From Gallispira sp964526435 (GTDB lineage: Bacteria; Bacillota; Clostridia; Lachnospirales; CAG-274): a stretch of 5,346 bases of DNA. The position numbers and the translations under genes are program-made. Under the pieces are notes generated by a model, which did not search any database, was not told the origin of the DNA, and saw only the letters and a list, made by a program, of their open reading frames with translations. The DNA is taken from positions 1 through 5,346 of the forward strand of contig CAZGIC010000128.1 of NCBI GenBank assembly GCA_964526435.1, written 5' to 3'. Positions 1-5,346 of this stretch are shown piece after piece. How positions within the stretch are numbered: the first letter of the stretch is position 1; every line of letters starts with the position of its first letter.

Positions 1-1416
1 GCTTAAATTTTCAGCTTCGCTTAATACTTTTCTTACAGTCTGCTTTGATACAAGAAGGGCTCCTGTATCATTTACGCTCTTATTTACAACATAGAATGAA
101 CTGTCATAGTTATAATAATTGGATGTGTCTGTGCTGCCGTCACTTAATTCAAATGTAATTGTAACTTCCGGATCCCCCTGAATTTCGTAATCGGTCAGAA
201 TATCGTCAAAGCTTATTCCCACAACAAGTTCATAGAAATCTGTGAAAGTACTTCTGTCTACCAAAGTACCATTGATGTAAGTATTTCTGAAATCCTGTGT
301 GACACCTTCATCAACTTCACGGTAGTCATTTTCGCCTTCAGCCTTAAAATCTACGGTATATGTTTCATCACCTTCTATAATTATCTTGTCTACTTTTGAA
401 CGCTGATAGAGTGATATAAATTTTTCAACAAAATCTGCTACAGAAGCGTTTTCAAAAGGTCTTATGGCATTGTATGTCATTGTGAAAACTTCAGGTCTGT
501 CGTTTACCATAACATATACATACCCATTGTCTGTATCAGGAACAAAGTTACCTGTTTTTACGGATATTGAATTATCCATATCGGCAATATAAATAGAGCA
601 CACAGGTGTGTCAAGACCATATACAGACAAATCAGATGGATCTATATCTACTAAATCTGTTATATTAAGACTGTCCAGATTTATAAGAACACTTCCCTGC
701 AGATTATAGGGATAAACAAGCATATTTTCAATAGGTTCTTCCATTATAAGGGTAGCAAGTCCGTTATTTTCTGCATATTCACGGGCAAGAGGATTGTCGG
801 AATCATATTTTATAAGAATGTTATCTTTGTCATCCTGATAGCTTATTGAAAGTTCCTGTATTGTATCACTGTCTATCTTGGGCAACGTCTTGTCAACCAT
901 ATCATTAAGTCCGTATTCAAGGCAGTTAAGCCTTGCGGAATTTACCATATATATGGTGTTGTCATCATTTAAACTTACATAATAGTATTTGTTATCTGCT
1001 GTCAGAGAACCAACATTTATTGTAATATCTTCGCTTGAAGCAACAACGGCAGGGTTATCAAGAGAATATTTTGCCATATCCTGAGCATCTTCTTCAATAA
1101 TACTTTCAGCATACAAACTTGTAAAAACTCTTGACATTGTATTGAGTACAGAAGAATTGAATGTGCTGTTGTAGCCTTCAATGGTCCATGTATCTCCGTC
1201 TTTATTAAATACAAAGTTTCCGTTGCTGTTTTTTACTGTAAATGAGTCTATATTGCTTAATGATGTTATCTGTGTACCCAAATCTTCCATTGATATACTT
1301 TCGTCTGCATTTTCTTCAGTTTCATCAGCTGAATTGCCTGAAGCAAAAATATAAACAAGAAACAAAAGAACAAGTACAACTATTGCAATTATAAGTGAAT
1401 ATAACTTTTTCTTCAT
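1..1416 (-). CDS. DUF4340 domain-containing membrane-anchored protein, partial (3' end beyond left edge)
   Basis: The frame is open without interruption for 472 codons from an ATG at 1416-1414 to position 1, with no stop reached, so the C-terminus is missing. An N-terminal Lys-rich stretch and a hydrophobic helix (about residues 5-26) with no lipobox cysteine indicate an uncleaved anchor with the rest outside the membrane. An acidic linker follows (about 29-50), then a DUF4340-like region. Two similar blocks are visible: YSLDNP at 117-122 followed by INVG (133-136) and YYYVSLND, and YGLDTP at 266-271 followed by ISVKTGN and YVYVMVND. The final visible residues (LLVSKQTVRKVLSEAENL) resemble the closing helix of this family, so probably only a few residues are lost. 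The start overlaps the stop of the GldG-like gene by one base (TAATG), with AAGGAG at 1431-1426. DUF4340 proteins commonly neighbour GldAFG-type ABC genes, and their biochemical role is not established. Family assignment is from memory of sequence pattern, without a profile search. Confidence 0.85.
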   Translation of the reverse strand, partial: MKKKLYSLIIAIVVLVLLFLVYIFASGNSADETEENADESISMEDLGTQITSLSNIDSFTVKNSNGNFVFNKDGDTWTIEGYNSTFNSSVLNTMSRVFTSLYAESIIEEDAQDMAKYSLDNPAVVASSEDITINVGSLTADNKYYYVSLNDDNTIYMVNSARLNCLEYGLNDMVDKTLPKIDSDTIQELSISYQDDKDNILIKYDSDNPLAREYAENNGLATLIMEEPIENMLVYPYNLQGSVLINLDSLNITDLVDIDPSDLSVYGLDTPVCSIYIADMDNSISVKTGNFVPDTDNGYVYVMVNDRPEVFTMTYNAIRPFENASVADFVEKFISLYQRSKVDKIIIEGDETYTVDFKAEGENDYREVDEGVTQDFRNTYINGTLVDRSTFTDFYELVVGISFDDILTDYEIQGDPEVTITFELSDGSTDTSNYYNYDSSFYVVNKSVNDTGALLVSKQTVRKVLSEAENLS

Positions 1417-2822
1417 TACTTATTTCTCCTTACTACCCATACAATAAAGCCTGCTGCAAATAAAATACCTGGTATTACAATCCAGCTGACTATTTTAATC
1501 CTTGTTGCTGTTCCTGCAGGTACAACTATAGACGGATTTAACAGACTCTTTGATGAAATTGATATGTTGTCGGAACTGTCGTTGAGCCAGTTCAGTGCAT
1601 TTACCACAAAGGTTGAGTTTGCGTCATTTACCATTGCATCTGTATTAGGGTCAATGAGATAATAGCTGCATCCTGATACAATGAGCTTTGTGGTGTGGGA
1701 AGTATCTGTATAGGTAGAGTCTGTAACTGCTACTGTAATATTAAATGGTCCTTCAATATCACCGGACTCCTTGTTTGCCGATTCATTGCCGTCTGCTTTT
1801 ATATAAGCCTTACCGGTTGTGGTGAGCAGTGGTTCAATAACAAGTCCCTGTTTTTGATATTGAGTATTTACTATGCTCTGACATGCAACAGCAAGAGTAT
1901 GATAATCTTTTGCTATAAGTGAAGCATTAATGTCATGATCTTCAATCTGAGGCAATACTGCATAAGGATAAAGCATATATGAGGATTCATCTCCTTCATA
2001 TATGTAACCCTTTTCAAGAGTAACGCCGTAGGATTCTGCAATACTCATAAGATTTACACACTTTGATGTGTCAACTCCGCCTAAAAGCATAAAGGCACGT
2101 CCGTCATTGTTCAGGTAATTTAACACCTTGGTTGCCTCTGCTTCTGAATAATCTCTGTCAACAGGTGTAATAACCAAAGCTGTACAGTCTGAAGGTATAT
2201 CGCTTTCAAGCAAATTAATTGTATTTGATGTATAATTTGCAAGAGTGAGCTGCTCATTAAGGGAAGTAAAGTTTGAATTATCAGGTTCTCCATGACCTGT
2301 TACAAAATAAATTGTCGGAGTTACTTCCATATTTACATACTGCAAAGCACTTGTGAGGGCGGATTCAAGACTGAATCTGCCGTTGTCGTTAAAGTAATCT
2401 TCGTAATTTATTACTCTGAACTTATTTCCGCTTTCAACAATAATGCTGTTTACAGCTATACTTGTTCCCTCAGATGCATATTTTTCACCAAAATCCGGAT
2501 GAAGGTATAAATCTCTGTTTTCAACCTTAATACGGCTGCTTGCCTGAGTATATTTGTCAAGTACCTGTTCAACTCTGCTTATTATTGCTTCCGAACTGCT
2601 TGTCTGGAAAAGAGTGTAAACATTAATATCGGTTTTAATATTGTCAATAACAGATATTGTTTCATCAGAAAGTGAAAAAATTTCTTCTTCCGTAAAGTCG
2701 AAAGATTTGTTAAATTGTCCCACAATCAAATTTATTACTATAAGTATGGCTATAAATATTATTGTGACAACCATTGAATAGGTGCCATACTTAAGTCTTT
2801 TATCATTAAATAGCTTATTCAT
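1416..2822 (-). CDS. GldG-like ABC transporter auxiliary protein (ABC_transp_aux family)
   Basis: This 468-residue protein has a short cytoplasmic N-terminus, a membrane helix at about 14-35, a long domain expected outside the membrane, and a C-terminal membrane helix at about 443-465 ending in VVRRNK. Family landmarks are FDFTEEEIFSLSDET (41-55), just after the first helix, VTGHGE (174-179) closing a predicted beta strand, and FVVNALNWL (405-413) shortly before the C-terminal anchor. These fit the GldG/ABC-type auxiliary family (PF09822-like), which accompanies GldA ATPases and GldF permeases. In Bacteroidetes GldG belongs to the gliding-motility ABC system; elsewhere the role is undefined. 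The ATG at 2822-2820 is supported by AGGAGG at 2833-2828, five bases upstream. The gene lies 9 bases after the permease stop and overlaps the next gene by one base, so it is probably an obligate partner of both. It likely binds or guides an extracellular substrate, but no catalytic site is evident. Confidence 0.88.
   Translation of the reverse strand: MNKLFNDKRLKYGTYSMVVTIIFIAILIVINLIVGQFNKSFDFTEEEIFSLSDETISVIDNIKTDINVYTLFQTSSSEAIISRVEQVLDKYTQASSRIKVENRDLYLHPDFGEKYASEGTSIAVNSIIVESGNKFRVINYEDYFNDNGRFSLESALTSALQYVNMEVTPTIYFVTGHGEPDNSNFTSLNEQLTLANYTSNTINLLESDIPSDCTALVITPVDRDYSEAEATKVLNYLNNDGRAFMLLGGVDTSKCVNLMSIAESYGVTLEKGYIYEGDESSYMLYPYAVLPQIEDHDINASLIAKDYHTLAVACQSIVNTQYQKQGLVIEPLLTTTGKAYIKADGNESANKESGDIEGPFNITVAVTDSTYTDTSHTTKLIVSGCSYYLIDPNTDAMVNDANSTFVVNALNWLNDSSDNISISSKSLLNPSIVVPAGTATRIKIVSWIVIPGILFAAGFIVWVVRRNK
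1426..1431 (-). promoter_or_regulatory. Ribosome binding site of the DUF4340 gene, inside the GldG-like gene
   Basis: AAGGAG on the minus strand lies nine bases before the ATG at 1416, within the codons for the terminal Arg-Arg of the GldG-like protein. It supports the ATG that overlaps the upstream stop as TAATG. Confidence 0.75.
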
Positions 2823-2827
2823 AGCTG

Positions 2828-2833
2828 CCTCCT
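2828..2833 (-). promoter_or_regulatory. Ribosome binding site of the GldG-like gene, overlapping the permease stop
   Basis: AGGAGG begins inside the TAG stop codon (2834-2832) of the permease and is five bases from the ATG at 2822. Ribosomes ending on the permease sit on this site, so re-initiation is likely. Confidence 0.8.
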
Positions 2834-3695
2834 AACTCCATCTTCTCTTTTCAATAACATTAACTGTAATATACAAAAATGCCAGTGAAAAAGTAATATA
2901 ATATACTATATCAGAAATGGAAACTACACCCATATAAAAGTTTTCATATCTGTTTAGAACTGAAAACCAGCCCAATATACTTACAATAACGCCATCAAAA
3001 AGATTTGGCTTGAAAAGATACAGAATACCTGTAATTACAAGACACAAAAGTGTAAATATGCCAGCAAGGGGCAGATTTTTTGTGCTGCTGTATATTAACA
3101 GAGCTATTGCAATAATTATTACTGTTATAAATATTATAGATGAAGCAACTGTAATTGGTGCTGAAGATGCTATATTATCCATCATAAGGAGAAGGAAGAC
3201 TGCTGCAAATGTTGCTGCTGCAGCAACAATCTGGTTGTCTGTAAGCACAGATATGAAAAGACCGACACTTATCAAACAGGTTCCCATTATAAAATAACCG
3301 AATAAACCTACAATTGTCATACCCCAGTCCATATCTCCGAATCGTGAAAGTATAAGCGGAAATATAAATGTTATAACAATACCTATAAGATATAAGGTAA
3401 TTGCCGCAAAAAATTTTCCACAGACTATATCTGTAATTTTAATAGGTGCTGCAAAAAGAAGCTGATCTGTTTTCTGTCTTGTTTCTTCTGCAAACAATCT
3501 CATTGTAAGTACAGGCACAAGTATTAAAAACATAATCATTGAACCTGCAAGAGCTTCATTGTAATTGGCATTTGCCGCAACTATGTTTTGAGAAATGAAA
3601 AAGTAGCCTGTTATAAGCACAAGAAAACCTAAAAAGCCATACCCCGTAATTGTGGTAAAATATGTTCTGATTTCTTTTTTAAAGATAGAAAGCAT
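2832..3695 (-). CDS. ABC-2 type transporter permease (GldF-like)
   Basis: This is an integral membrane protein of 287 residues. Hydrophobic segments are visible at about 17-36, 52-68, 96-116, 126-150, 155-171, 183-202, 209-227 and 263-280; six to eight cross the membrane, in line with ABC-2 permeases. The clearest family mark is the stretch VPVLTMRLFAEE (60-71) followed by TDQLLFAAPIK (76-86). This matches the conserved cytoplasmic loop after the second helix in GldF and related ABC-2 permeases (usually LTMR.FAEE...ELL...P). This loop is thought to contact the ATPase. The ATG at 3695-3693 directly abuts the TAA stop of the ATPase gene, and AAGGAGG at 3713-3707 lies inside the end of that gene, so translation is probably coupled. 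It should form the membrane channel with the ATPase, probably as a dimer since one permease gene is present. Export is the usual direction for this class, but the substrate is unknown. Confidence 0.92.
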   Translation of the reverse strand: MLSIFKKEIRTYFTTITGYGFLGFLVLITGYFFISQNIVAANANYNEALAGSMIMFLILVPVLTMRLFAEETRQKTDQLLFAAPIKITDIVCGKFFAAITLYLIGIVITFIFPLILSRFGDMDWGMTIVGLFGYFIMGTCLISVGLFISVLTDNQIVAAAATFAAVFLLLMMDNIASSAPITVASSIIFITVIIIAIALLIYSSTKNLPLAGIFTLLCLVITGILYLFKPNLFDGVIVSILGWFSVLNRYENFYMGVVSISDIVYYITFSLAFLYITVNVIEKRRWS

Positions 3696-4730
3696 TTATT
3701 CATCAGCCTCCTTGTTTTCTTTTTCTGCATACTCATCTTCAGTTAAACCGCCTTCTGCAAATGCAATGGAAAGATCTTCTTCCTCTGGTGCATTTTCAAA
3801 ATTTCCGCTTATAACTTTAAGGAAGATTTCTTCAAGTCCGCTTGTAAGTGGTTTAAGCATGAGAAGAGGGATGTGTTCCTCTGCCATTGTTGCAAATATT
3901 ATCCCTCTTATATCGCTGCCTTCCTTTCCGACAACTTTTAAATCATATGTGCCGTCGTTGTTGTTATTGTCAATTGTAACAGATGAAACAGCACTCCATT
4001 CCCTTAATTTTTCAACTGCTCTGTAAGGATCACCTTTTATTGTGATAAGTTGTGCAGAATTTCCTGCCCTGCTCATAAGTTCTTCAGTGGAATCGCTTGC
4101 AACTATTTTACCTTTGTTTATTATTATAATTCTGTCGCATATTTCACTTACCTCGCCGAGAATGTGTGAACTTAAAATAACTGTGTGTTTTTTGCCTAAG
4201 CGTTTTATTAAATCACGCATTTCCTTAATCTGCTTAGGATCAAGACCTGATGTAGGCTCATCAAGAATAAGAACATCAGGATCACCTATTAATGCCTGTG
4301 CGACACCGACTCTTTGTCTGTATCCTTTTGAAAGATTTTTGATAATACGTTTATAAACATCGCCAAGCCTTGTTGTTGCGACAATATCCTTTATCATAAA
4401 ATCTCTGTCTGATTTTTTTACTTTCTTTAAGTCACATACGAATTCAAGATATTCCTTAACTGTCATATCTCCGTAAACCGGGGGGACATCAGGAAGGTAT
4501 CCCAGTTGTTTTTTGGCTTTAAGAGGCTCTTCAAGTATGTCAAAACCATTTATTCTTACGGTTCCTTCTGTTGAGGATATAAAGCCTGTCATCATATTCA
4601 TTGTTGTTGTTTTGCCTGCTCCGTTGGGTCCGAGAAAACCTACAATTTCACCGTCATTTACAACAAATGATATATTGTCAACTGCTGTATGAGGTCCAAA
4701 CTTTTTGGTTAAATTTTTTACCTCTATCAA
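3696..4730 (-). CDS. ABC transporter ATP-binding protein (GldA-like), TTG start
   Basis: This 344-residue cytoplasmic ATPase has all the nucleotide-binding motifs in order: Walker A GPNGAGKT (34-41), the GYLPD segment at the Q-loop position (77-81), signature LSKGYRQR (133-140), Walker B VLILDEPT (153-160), D-loop SGLD (161-164) and the switch histidine H189. The GYLP(E/D)..P.Y..MTV..YL pattern at 77-95 and the LSKGYRQRVG signature are typical of the GldA-like subgroup. A C-terminal extension of about 100 residues includes GLEEIFLKVI (298-307), the usual closing motif of ABC-2 ATPases, followed by a very acidic tail (312-344). The start is TTG at 4730-4728, chosen because AAAGGAGG (4745-4738) lies seven bases upstream, the first codons give the standard IEVKNLTKKFG opening, and no ATG lies nearby in frame. 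It is the first gene of the operon and supplies energy to the permease immediately downstream. Confidence 0.95.
   Translation of the reverse strand: MIEVKNLTKKFGPHTAVDNISFVVNDGEIVGFLGPNGAGKTTTMNMMTGFISSTEGTVRINGFDILEEPLKAKKQLGYLPDVPPVYGDMTVKEYLEFVCDLKKVKKSDRDFMIKDIVATTRLGDVYKRIIKNLSKGYRQRVGVAQALIGDPDVLILDEPTSGLDPKQIKEMRDLIKRLGKKHTVILSSHILGEVSEICDRIIIINKGKIVASDSTEELMSRAGNSAQLITIKGDPYRAVEKLREWSAVSSVTIDNNNNDGTYDLKVVGKEGSDIRGIIFATMAEEHIPLLMLKPLTSGLEEIFLKVISGNFENAPEEEDLSIAFAEGGLTEDEYAEKENKEADE
3707..3713 (-). promoter_or_regulatory. Ribosome binding site of the permease gene, inside the ATPase gene
   Basis: The minus-strand AAGGAGG lies 11 bases before the permease ATG at 3695, within the last codons of the upstream ATPase. 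The following stop (TAA, 3698-3696) touches the ATG, an arrangement expected for translational coupling. Confidence 0.75.
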
Positions 4731-4737
4731 AGCGAAG

Positions 4738-4745
4738 CCTCCTTT
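4738..4745 (-). promoter_or_regulatory. Ribosome binding site fixing the TTG start of the ATPase gene
   Basis: On the minus strand AAAGGAGG is followed by a seven-base spacer (CTTCGCT) and then TTG at 4730. This near-perfect anti-16S match at ideal distance, with no competing ATG, decides in favour of the TTG initiator. Confidence 0.85.
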
Positions 4746-4766
4746 AACTCTGTGTTTTTAATTAAA

Positions 4767-4785
4767 TCTTAGCAAAACACTAAGA
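4767..4785 (-). promoter_or_regulatory. Inverted repeat in the operon leader (possible operator or small RNA hairpin)
   Basis: On the minus strand TCTTAG and CTAAGA form a perfect 6-bp inverted repeat around the 7-base centre TGTTTTG. It sits between the proposed transcription start (~4802) and the ribosome binding site (4745). It could be a repressor site just inside the transcribed region or a weak leader hairpin. The following bases (TTTAATTAAAAA) are only poorly terminator-like. No known regulator family was recognised. Confidence 0.35.
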
Positions 4786-4808
4786 AATAATATTATAATA
4801 TCATTTAT

Positions 4809-4837
4809 ATAATACACTATTTTTGCAATTTTTGCAA
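4809..4837 (-). promoter_or_regulatory. Probable sigma-A-type promoter of the four-gene operon
   Basis: Reading the minus strand, TTGCAA (4837-4832) is separated by exactly 17 bases from TATTAT (4814-4809). This gives a -35 with four of six consensus bases and a -10 with five of six. Transcription would start near 4802, leaving a leader of about 70 bases before the TTG start. The region is so AT-rich that other -10-like hexamers occur, for example TATAAT at 4798-4793, which lacks a -35 at proper distance. The assignment is therefore plausible, not certain. Confidence 0.5.
4820..4837. repeat. Perfect tandem 9-bp repeat over the promoter -35
   Basis: TTTTTGCAA occurs twice in immediate succession on the plus strand (4820-4828 and 4829-4837). 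Each copy contains the palindrome TTGCAA, and the distal copy serves as the proposed -35. A nine-base step is close to one helical turn, so both copies lie on nearly the same DNA face. It could be a regulator site or chance in AT-rich DNA. Confidence 0.55.
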
Positions 4838-4917
4838 TTAATAACAACATAATAGTATATTAAAGTTTTATTAATTTAAAAACTGTATAACAAGAATGTA
4901 ACAATAAATGATTAAAT

Positions 4918-4969
4918 AGCTTAAAAATTTTCTGATTTGTTGGAATTTTTCTTTGAAATTTTAAAGCTT
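4918..4969. repeat. Imperfect inverted repeat
   Basis: AGCTTAAAAATTTTC (4918-4932) and GAAATTTTAAAGCTT (4955-4969) are nearly complementary, with one mismatch and one bulge, around a 22-base centre. Almost all pairs are A-T, so the structure would be weak. No T-run follows on either strand. Chance is a real possibility. Confidence 0.25.
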
Positions 4970-5057
4970 TGTAAGGATAATTAAATACAGGTTGAAAATA
5001 CACAGAATATATTATATCAATATTTGCTAAGGTTAAATTACTAATGATATGTTATTT

Positions 5058-5079
5058 TTTTGTGTATTTATTTTGTGTA
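5058..5079. repeat. Short direct repeat TTTTGTGTA, 13-base spacing
   Basis: TTTTGTGTA occurs at 5058-5066 and again at 5071-5079. The copies are exact but short, and the background is T-rich, so this may be incidental. Confidence 0.3.
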
Positions 5080-5120
5080 ATTTTAAAATTAATTTTTAAA
5101 TGAAAGTTGATTTTTGTACG

Positions 5121-5187
5121 AAAAGGAACATCTGCTTATAAGGAAATAATAAAAAATTTCCTTATAGGATCAGATGTTCCTTTTTTT
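5121..5187 (+). terminator. Long two-part hairpin with T7 tail: strong intrinsic terminator, possibly bidirectional
   Basis: The outer stem is 14 bp and perfect: AAAAGGAACATCTG (5121-5134) pairs with CAGATGTTCCTTTT (5171-5184). The inner stem is 11 bp and perfect: TATAAGGAAAT (5137-5147) pairs with ATTTCCTTATA (5156-5166), around an 8-base loop. C5135 and T5136 can pair with G5168 and G5167, leaving only a two-base bulge (5169-5170). Seven T residues (5181-5187) follow on the plus strand, the classic terminator form. On the minus strand the hairpin is followed by only TTTTC, so termination of a gene entering from the right edge is possible but weaker. No gene precedes it on the plus strand in this window, so what it terminates is unknown. 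Confidence 0.7.
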
Positions 5188-5247
5188 GTACATCATTTTA
5201 AATTTACTATTTTATTTTTTATACAAACAATACTATATGCAAAATGA

Positions 5248-5346
5248 TTAAAACACAAATGGTTTCATTACAGTTTAAAGACTTTATGGGTGATGAAGGG
5301 CAAATTTGCAATTCACAGCGAGGAAGAGAAAGTTGGCGATAATATT
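5248..5346 (+). other. Unassigned right end: more G-rich stretch with short frames open to the edge
   Basis: From about 5277 the plus strand changes from AT-rich spacer to a purine- and G-richer stretch. One plus-strand frame is open from 5248 to the edge and contains an ATG at 5293 (MKGKFAIHSEEEKVGDNI), but it lacks a good ribosome binding site, unlike every gene in the operon. One minus-strand frame is open from the edge to a stop near 5217 (about 40 codons; it includes RCELQICPSSPIKSLNC). A perfect 10-bp palindrome GCAAATTTGC lies at 5300-5309. It may be a gene end, a repeat edge or non-coding. I do not recognise a family. Confidence 0.25.

Larger units (their letters stand above)
4746..5346. 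other. AT-rich intergenic region upstream of the operon
   Basis: About 600 bases hold no convincing gene. Both strands are broken by frequent stops, and no long frame has a ribosome binding site like those in the operon. Recognisable contents are the promoter and inverted repeat near 4767-4837, a loose inverted repeat at 4918-4969, a short direct repeat at 5058-5079, the long hairpin at 5121-5187, and a compositionally different right end from about 5277. No tRNA, rRNA or riboswitch motif was recognised. Confidence 0.7.

Noticed and set aside
1017..1214. 65-codon minus-strand open frame
   Set aside because: It lies wholly inside the DUF4340 gene in another frame, has no family resemblance, and the DUF4340 frame is continuous through it.
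1695..3297. Plus-strand open frames of 72 to 95 codons opposite the GldG-like and permease genes
   Set aside because: They are antisense shadows of well-supported genes, with no recognisable domains.
3940..3975. Run of GTT/ATT triplets (DNNNND in the ATPase) as a microsatellite
   Set aside because: It is only a few units, is imperfect, and is explained by an Asn-rich loop in the C-terminal extension.
4310..4333. Signature motif LSKGYRQR instead of LSGGQ
   Set aside because: This variant is standard in the GldA-like subgroup and does not imply loss of activity.
3652..4356. Plus-strand open frames of 124 and 104 codons opposite the ATPase gene
   Set aside because: They are antisense to a gene with complete ABC motifs, are Ser/Ile/Leu-rich as expected of antisense translation, and lack ribosome binding sites.
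4485..4502. ATPase lacks the usual glutamine at the Q-loop (GYLPD)
   Set aside because: GldA-like and related ABC-2 ATPases normally have GYLPE/D here, so it is a subgroup trait and not a defect.
4861..5110. Additional promoters from many TATAAT-like hexamers
   Set aside because: The region is almost entirely A and T, so -10-like words are expected by chance. None except the 4809-4837 pair has a good -35 at 17 bases in a sensible place.

Overview
The window is a low-GC (AT-rich) bacterial fragment. It is dominated by one minus-strand operon of four closely packed genes, reading from about 4730 down to position 1. Strong AAGGAGG-type ribosome binding sites, the A/T-biased codon choice and the gene combination all suggest an anaerobic Firmicute of class Clostridia (Ruminococcaceae/Lachnospiraceae-like). 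That assignment rests on style and family knowledge, not on a marker gene.

In transcription order the operon encodes: (1) a GldA-like ABC-transporter ATPase (4730-3696, TTG start); (2) an ABC-2 type permease of the GldF kind (3695-2832); (3) a GldG-like auxiliary protein with a large domain outside the membrane, held by a membrane segment at each end (2822-1416); (4) a membrane-anchored DUF4340 protein (1416 to the left edge). The fourth gene has no stop codon inside the window, but its frame is open for 472 codons and its last visible residues look like the end of the family. Adjacent genes abut, are 9 bases apart, or overlap by one base, so the four products are probably made together. They likely form one envelope complex: a cytoplasmic ATPase drives the permease, and the GldG-like and DUF4340 proteins provide the part outside the membrane. 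The substrate cannot be read from the sequence.

Upstream of the operon, 4746-5346 is about 600 bases of very AT-rich DNA with no convincing gene. It holds a plausible promoter for the operon (TTGCAA, 17 bases, TATTAT on the minus strand) whose -35 element lies inside a perfect tandem 9-bp repeat. A small perfect inverted repeat sits in the leader. Further right is a long two-part hairpin followed by seven T residues on the plus strand (5121-5187), the strongest structural signal outside the genes, with no recognisable gene in front of it. The last ~70 bases (5277-5346) are richer in G and contain short frames open to the edge on both strands. These may be the start of another gene or repeat but cannot be assigned.
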